Of a stretch of 8,849 nt of DNA, positions 5,579 through 8,849 are shown in pieces. The notes under the pieces are model-generated. The model saw nothing but the letters and a program-made list of their open reading frames with translations, ran no database searches and had not been told where the DNA came from. Origin of the DNA: JBEGQX01 sp041180805 (GTDB lineage: Bacteria; Planctomycetota; Planctomycetia; Gemmatales; Gemmataceae); assembly GCA_041180805.1 (NCBI GenBank), contig JBEGQX010000217.1, positions 1-8,849 on the forward strand, given 5' to 3'. Numbering within the stretch: the stretch's first letter is position 1; every line of letters starts with the position of its first letter. Made by a program: the position numbers and the translations under genes.

Positions 5579-6823
5579 ATGCTAATCCCAATTTTAATTT
5601 CTTTTATGGCATTACATGCCGAACCAGTAACCCTACTTCAACCAGACAGGGTTTTTGATGGTGTTTCTTCCATCCATGAAGGCTGGTTAGTCGCAATACA
5701 AGGTGAAAAAATCATCTTTGCAGGGCCAAAAACCGGCTTTAAACCACCTACCAGTTCCCAAGTGATTAATCTTCCGGGAACCATGCTGACACCGGGGCTT
5801 ATTGATGCGCATTCCCATCTTTTGCTTCATCCTTATGACGAGGCCAAATGGGAAGACCAGGTTTCCAAGGAACCAATGGCGGAGAGGATCAGCCGGGCCA
5901 CGGTGCACGCCAGGGCCAATCTGCTAAGTGGGTTTACCACCATGCGTGATCTTGGAACCGAGGGAGCCCAGCTTGCTGATGTTGGCATCAAATCTGCCAT
6001 TGAAAAGGGGATTATTCCCGGGCCACGACTGTTGGTGACCACGCGTGCAATCGTTGCAACGGGAAGTTATGCCCCACGAAATTTCGCACCAGAATGGCGC
6101 ATACCACAGGGCGCAGATGAGGCCGATGGCGAAAAGTTGAGAACCCTGGTGCGAAGGCAACTGCGCGAGGGTGCCGATTGGATCAAGATTTACGCAGACA
6201 CTCCCCATGGCATTGGTTCTGATCCCAAGCCTGCCTTTTCCATCGATGAGTTGAAGCTGGTGGTGGCCACCGCAGCGGATGCGGGTGCGCGTGTGGTTGC
6301 CCATGCTCAATCCAAAGAGGGCATGCGAAGAGCCGCACTTGCTGGCGTGGCAAGCATTGAACATGGTGACGAGGGGGACATGGAAGTCTTTCGTTTAATG
6401 GCGCAGAAGAACATCGGTTACTGCCCGACTTTGGCCACTGCAGAAGCCTACGCAAGGTACGACGGTTGGAAACCAAACACCCCCGCACCCAAATCCCTGT
6501 TAACCAAGAAGGAAAGTTTCAAGGCAGCGCTGGAGTCTGGTGTGATGATAGCCAATGGCAGTGACATTGGTGTTTTTCCCCATGGTCAGGGCTATCAGGA
6601 ATTGGAAATGCTGGTGAAGTATGGAATGAATCCTCTGCAAGCACTTCGCTGTGCAACTTCGGATGCCAGCAAATTACTTGGGCTAGAAAACAAAGTGGGC
6701 ATGGTGAAAGAAGGTATGATCGCTGATCTTGCAGCCTTTGAGGGCGATCCCTCAAAAGAAATAAAAGATGTTCGTAAAGTTAAATTTGTGATGAAGTCTG
6801 GTACCATCTACAGGCAACCATGA
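5579..6823 (+). CDS. Exported metal-dependent amidohydrolase (imidazolonepropionase/prolidase-like)
   Basis: This is an amidohydrolase-superfamily enzyme of the group with Xaa-Pro-dipeptidase-like and imidazolonepropionase-like members, which hydrolyse amide or related bonds with bound metal ions. The usual architecture is complete. A small beta-sandwich half (16-70) comes first, then 'TPGLIDAHSHLLLHP' (71-85) with the H78-x-H80 metal ligands and 'GFTTMRDLG' (118-126). K203 in 'DWIKIY' is positioned as the carboxylated bridging lysine. Metal histidines are H242 ('VVAHAQS') and H262 ('SIEHGDEGD'), and the catalytic Asp is D329 ('NGSDIGVFPHG'). The C-terminal 'GMIADLAAFEGDP' closes the sandwich. 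All ligands of a binuclear site are therefore present. Residues 1-14 look like a short signal peptide ending ALHA, so it probably acts outside the cytoplasm. AAAAGG eight bases upstream supports the start. It is the first gene of a likely four-gene operon. Exact substrate is not deducible. Confidence 0.88.
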   Translation: MLIPILISFMALHAEPVTLLQPDRVFDGVSSIHEGWLVAIQGEKIIFAGPKTGFKPPTSSQVINLPGTMLTPGLIDAHSHLLLHPYDEAKWEDQVSKEPMAERISRATVHARANLLSGFTTMRDLGTEGAQLADVGIKSAIEKGIIPGPRLLVTTRAIVATGSYAPRNFAPEWRIPQGADEADGEKLRTLVRRQLREGADWIKIYADTPHGIGSDPKPAFSIDELKLVVATAADAGARVVAHAQSKEGMRRAALAGVASIEHGDEGDMEVFRLMAQKNIGYCPTLATAEAYARYDGWKPNTPAPKSLLTKKESFKAALESGVMIANGSDIGVFPHGQGYQELEMLVKYGMNPLQALRCATSDASKLLGLENKVGMVKEGMIADLAAFEGDPSKEIKDVRKVKFVMKSGTIYRQP

Positions 6824-6843
6824 TCACCAGGAAGGAATTCTGA

Positions 6844-7812
6844 ATGAGGTGGATTGCTTTTGTTTTCCTTGGCCTTTTTTGCATGACAGGTTGGGCCGAG
6901 CAAAAGATCATCATCGCCCACCGTGGCGCTAGTGGATATGTACCGGAGCACACCCTTGAAGCTGTAGCCATGGCTCATGCCATGGGTGCTGATTATATAG
7001 AGCCAGATGTGGTGATCAGCAAGGATGGTGTGCCGGTGGTGTTGCATGACATCCATTTGGAAAGTGTCACCGATGTTGCAACCCGGTTTCCGGATCGCAA
7101 ACGGGCGGATGGGAAGTATTACGCTCTTGATTTTACCTTGAACGAGTTGAAAGAACTGAGGGTGCTGGAAAGGTTTGAACCTAAAACACAAAAGACGGTG
7201 TACCCCAAAAGGTTTCCTTTTGGCAAAGCCTCTTTTCAGATCCCCACATTACAGGAAGAAATTGAACTTGTGCAGGGATTGAACCACAGTACTGGCAGAA
7301 AAACAGGTATCTACCCGGAAATCAAGGCACCTGGTTGGCACCGAAAACAGGGGGTGGATTCCAGCAAAATCATCCTCGAGGTTTTGCATCGATATGGATA
7401 CAAGACCCGGCAGGACGCATGTTTTCTTCAATGTTTTGAATTTGAGGAAGTCAAGCGTTTGCGCGGCGAGTTGGGCTGGAAGGGAAATCTGGTGCAACTG
7501 ACCGGAGCCAACGATGAACTGTTGAAGCCTGAGGGTTTAAAGGAAGTTGCAAAATATGCAGATGGAGTTGGCCCCCCTCTTGGGGTGATTGTTGCCGGCA
7601 AAACTTTTCAAGATCGCAAGATCACTGATTTTGTGAAACAGGCTCATGCTGTAGGCCTGAAAGTTCACCCCTATACCATTCGCACTGATGTGCTCCCCAA
7701 ATATGCCAGGGATGCAAGGGATATGTTCCAAATTTTCCTTCAGGAAGCGGACGTGGATGGCGTATTTACCGATTTCCCAGACCAAGGCGCCAACTTTTTA
7801 AAATCCCGCTAA
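6844..7812 (+). CDS. glpQ: Periplasmic-type glycerophosphodiester phosphodiesterase
   Basis: The enzyme hydrolyses glycerophosphodiesters (deacylated phospholipid head groups, possibly teichoic-acid-like polymers) to glycerol 3-phosphate and an alcohol. Similarity to the GlpQ type runs the whole length: 'IIIAHRGASGYVPEHTLEA' (22-40) with catalytic H26 and R27, 'ADYIEPDVV' (49-57) with metal ligands E53 and D55, 'VVLHDIHLESVTDVA' (65-79) with the second catalytic H68, and 'RFPDRKRADGKYYALDFTL' (81-99). Further on are 'ELVQGLNHSTG' (141-151), 'YPEIKAP' (157-163) with ligand E159, 'LQCFEFEE', 'VHPYTIRTDVLP' (274-285) and 'VFTDFPD' (307-313). Residues 1-18 form a signal peptide ending WA-EQ. C13 is not in a proper lipobox. 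At 322 residues it is shorter than E. coli GlpQ, mainly through a reduced loop after 'NLVQL'. AGGAAGGA at 6829-6836, seven bases upstream, fixes the start; the gap to the amidohydrolase is 20 bases. Confidence 0.93.
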   Translation: MRWIAFVFLGLFCMTGWAEQKIIIAHRGASGYVPEHTLEAVAMAHAMGADYIEPDVVISKDGVPVVLHDIHLESVTDVATRFPDRKRADGKYYALDFTLNELKELRVLERFEPKTQKTVYPKRFPFGKASFQIPTLQEEIELVQGLNHSTGRKTGIYPEIKAPGWHRKQGVDSSKIILEVLHRYGYKTRQDACFLQCFEFEEVKRLRGELGWKGNLVQLTGANDELLKPEGLKEVAKYADGVGPPLGVIVAGKTFQDRKITDFVKQAHAVGLKVHPYTIRTDVLPKYARDARDMFQIFLQEADVDGVFTDFPDQGANFLKSR

Positions 7813-7819
7813 TTACAAC

Positions 7820-7823
7820 GGAG
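7820..7823 (+). promoter_or_regulatory. Ribosome binding site that decides the hydrolase start
   Basis: GGAG lies seven bases before the ATG at 7831, the normal distance. The upstream in-frame TTG at 7825 is only one base from it and cannot be served by this site, so the protein is called from 7831. Confidence 0.6.
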
Positions 7824-7830
7824 TTTGCAA

Positions 7831-8661
7831 ATGTCTTTACCAATGATGATTTTTGTGCTTTTGGGAATATCATTTTCTGGAGTCCATCAGGCTTCCACTG
7901 TTCCCGATGGGAAGAAGAGTTCTTGGAATGGCTTGGATCGCTACGACTTTATGGTGGATGGCAAGGATTCGATTCTGGTGGTTCCTGCAAAGCCGCTGCC
8001 TGGCAAGCCCTGGGTGTGGAGGGGTGAATTCTTTGGCGCCTTTGCGGATGCCGATGTCATGCTTGCGAAGAATGGCTGGCATATTGCCTACACCAAGGTC
8101 CCAGATTTGTTTGGTTCCCCCAAGGCGATGGCCCATTGGGAAAAGTTTCATGAGCATATGGTCAGGAAACATGGCCTTCACCCCAGGCCTGGCTTGATTG
8201 GCTTAAGTCGTGGTGGCCTGTACTGCATGAGTTGGGCTGCGCTACACCCGGAAAAAACTTTGGGTGTCTACCTGGATAATGCAGTGTGTGATTTTAAAAG
8301 TTGGCCCGGCGGGAAACTGAAAAACCTGGGTACCGGTAATGGTTCTGCTGCCGAGTGGGCCAAGGTGCTAAAGGCATTTGATTTTGCAGACGATGCCCAG
8401 GCAATTGCCTACAAGCGCAACCCTGTGGATAATCTGGAACCATTATTTAAGGGTAAGGTTCCGATTCTTTTGGTCTATGGCGACAGTGACAAGGTTGTGC
8501 CCCACGCCGAGAATTCGGAAAAGGTGTATGACCGCTACAAGGCAATGGGCGGAAATGTGAAGCAAATTGTGAAGCCTGGGCAGGATCATCATCCCCATGG
8601 ATTAAAAGACCCAACTCCTGTGCTGGAATTCTTCACTCAAGCATTAAAAACTAATCCATAA
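7831..8661 (+). CDS. Exported alpha/beta hydrolase
   Basis: This is a 276-residue secreted alpha/beta hydrolase of a type frequent beside sulfatases and glycoside-degrading genes in planctomycetes. It is expected to cleave an ester, but the substrate is unknown. Residues 1-21 form an uncharged hydrophobic signal. 'PWVWRGEFFGAF' (60-71) is a conserved early block containing oxyanion-region residues. The nucleophile elbow is 'GLSRGGL' (124-130) with S126. The acid is in 'VYGDSDKVVP' (215-224), most likely D220. The histidine lies in 'GQDHHPHGL' (250-258), H254 or H256. The triad is thus complete, in contrast to the hydrolase fragment at the left edge. The start was moved from the longer TTG frame to the ATG at 7831 because of GGAG spacing. 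It begins 18 bases after glpQ, consistent with co-transcription. Confidence 0.85.
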   Translation: MSLPMMIFVLLGISFSGVHQASTVPDGKKSSWNGLDRYDFMVDGKDSILVVPAKPLPGKPWVWRGEFFGAFADADVMLAKNGWHIAYTKVPDLFGSPKAMAHWEKFHEHMVRKHGLHPRPGLIGLSRGGLYCMSWAALHPEKTLGVYLDNAVCDFKSWPGGKLKNLGTGNGSAAEWAKVLKAFDFADDAQAIAYKRNPVDNLEPLFKGKVPILLVYGDSDKVVPHAENSEKVYDRYKAMGGNVKQIVKPGQDHHPHGLKDPTPVLEFFTQALKTNP

Positions 8662-8685
8662 CAATCAGCAGAAGGATAGATAATC

Positions 8686-8849
8686 ATGACAGCTTCAATG
8701 GTTTTGTTGGCGACTCTGACCCTTGGTGCACCACCGAACATTGTTTTGGTAATGACCGATGACCAGGGTTACGGCGACATTGGTTCCCATGGCAATCCCG
8801 TGCTGAAGACTCCAAATCTGGACAAACTCCGTTCCCAGAGTGTGCGCTT
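8686..8849 (+). CDS. Sulfatase, N-terminal part (cut by window end)
   Basis: The first 54 codons of an arylsulfatase-type enzyme are present, and the frame is open at the right edge. A short signal peptide (MTASMVLLATLTLGA) leads straight into the sulfatase N-terminal motif 'PNIVLVMTDDQGYGDIGSHG' (17-36). D25 and D26 supply calcium ligands in the family. 'KTPNLDKL' (41-48) is also typical. The formylglycine site (C/S-x-P-x-R) that decides activity lies beyond the window. GAAGGA at 8671-8676 is nine bases upstream of the ATG, and the gap to the alpha/beta hydrolase is 24 bases, so it appears to belong to the same operon. Substrate (sulfated polysaccharide or other sulfate ester) cannot be assigned from this fragment. 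Confidence 0.93.
   Translation, partial: MTASMVLLATLTLGAPPNIVLVMTDDQGYGDIGSHGNPVLKTPNLDKLRSQSVR

Noticed and set aside
5924..6364. Minus-strand open frame of 146 codons
   Set aside because: It lies fully antisense to the well-supported amidohydrolase gene, its translation shows no recognisable domain, and it is explained by the codon bias of the opposite strand.
6808..7191. Minus-strand open frame of 127 codons
   Set aside because: It is antisense to the end of the amidohydrolase and the conserved start of glpQ; no motif or ribosome binding site supports it.
7825..7830. TTG start giving a two-residue longer alpha/beta hydrolase
   Set aside because: The only Shine-Dalgarno sequence ends one base before this TTG; the ATG at 7831 has normal spacing and leaves a good signal peptide.
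1..8849. tRNA, rRNA, CRISPR, insertion sequence or toxin-antitoxin genes
   Set aside because: No regularly spaced repeats, transposase or integrase motifs, or tRNA-like cloverleaf were seen in the short intergenic regions; all long frames belong to the genes listed.

Overview
This window looks like chromosomal DNA from a planctomycete, most likely one of the Gemmatales/Pirellulales-type lineages. The evidence is the gene content. There is a twin-arginine DUF1501 protein, a secreted redoxin / cytochrome c / copper monooxygenase fusion, several secreted alpha/beta hydrolases and the start of a sulfatase. This mix is characteristic of Planctomycetota (family knowledge; no search was run). No RNA genes, CRISPR array, insertion sequence, integrase or phage gene is visible.

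Left part (1-3404, plus strand): the C-terminal part of an acetylxylan-esterase-like alpha/beta hydrolase, cut by the window edge. A short spacer follows, with a small hairpin and a doubtful 32-codon ORF. Next come a complete acyltransferase-3 family membrane protein (670-1899), a 161-base spacer with two stem-loops, and a complete DUF1501 protein (2061-3404). The DUF1501 gene stands alone, without the DUF1549/DUF1553 cytochrome partner gene it usually has.

Middle (3450-5453, minus strand): a 667-residue exported protein joining a redoxin domain, a CxxCH cytochrome c segment and a peptidylglycine-monooxygenase-like copper domain. The expected copper ligands all appear to be present. It converges on DUF1501. 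A 125-base AT-rich intergenic region with two short dyads separates it from the next, divergent gene.

Right part (5579-8849, plus strand): a compact run of four genes with gaps of about 18-24 bases, very likely one operon. They encode an exported metal-dependent amidohydrolase, a GlpQ-type glycerophosphodiester phosphodiesterase, an exported alpha/beta hydrolase and a sulfatase cut off by the window end. All four start with hydrophobic export signals, so the operon looks like a set of envelope or extracellular hydrolases that release small molecules (glycerol 3-phosphate, sulfate, carboxylates or amides) from organic matter. The shared physiological purpose is inference.

Base composition is uneven. 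Hand counts of single 60-base lines give 25/60 G+C at 961-1020 (acyltransferase) and 23/60 at 3661-3720 (copper oxidase fusion), against 36/60 at 2581-2640 (DUF1501) and 39/60 at 6241-6300 (amidohydrolase). These are spot counts, not averages. Most of the window is ordinary planctomycete chromosome. The multidomain redox protein is the item most worth following up.
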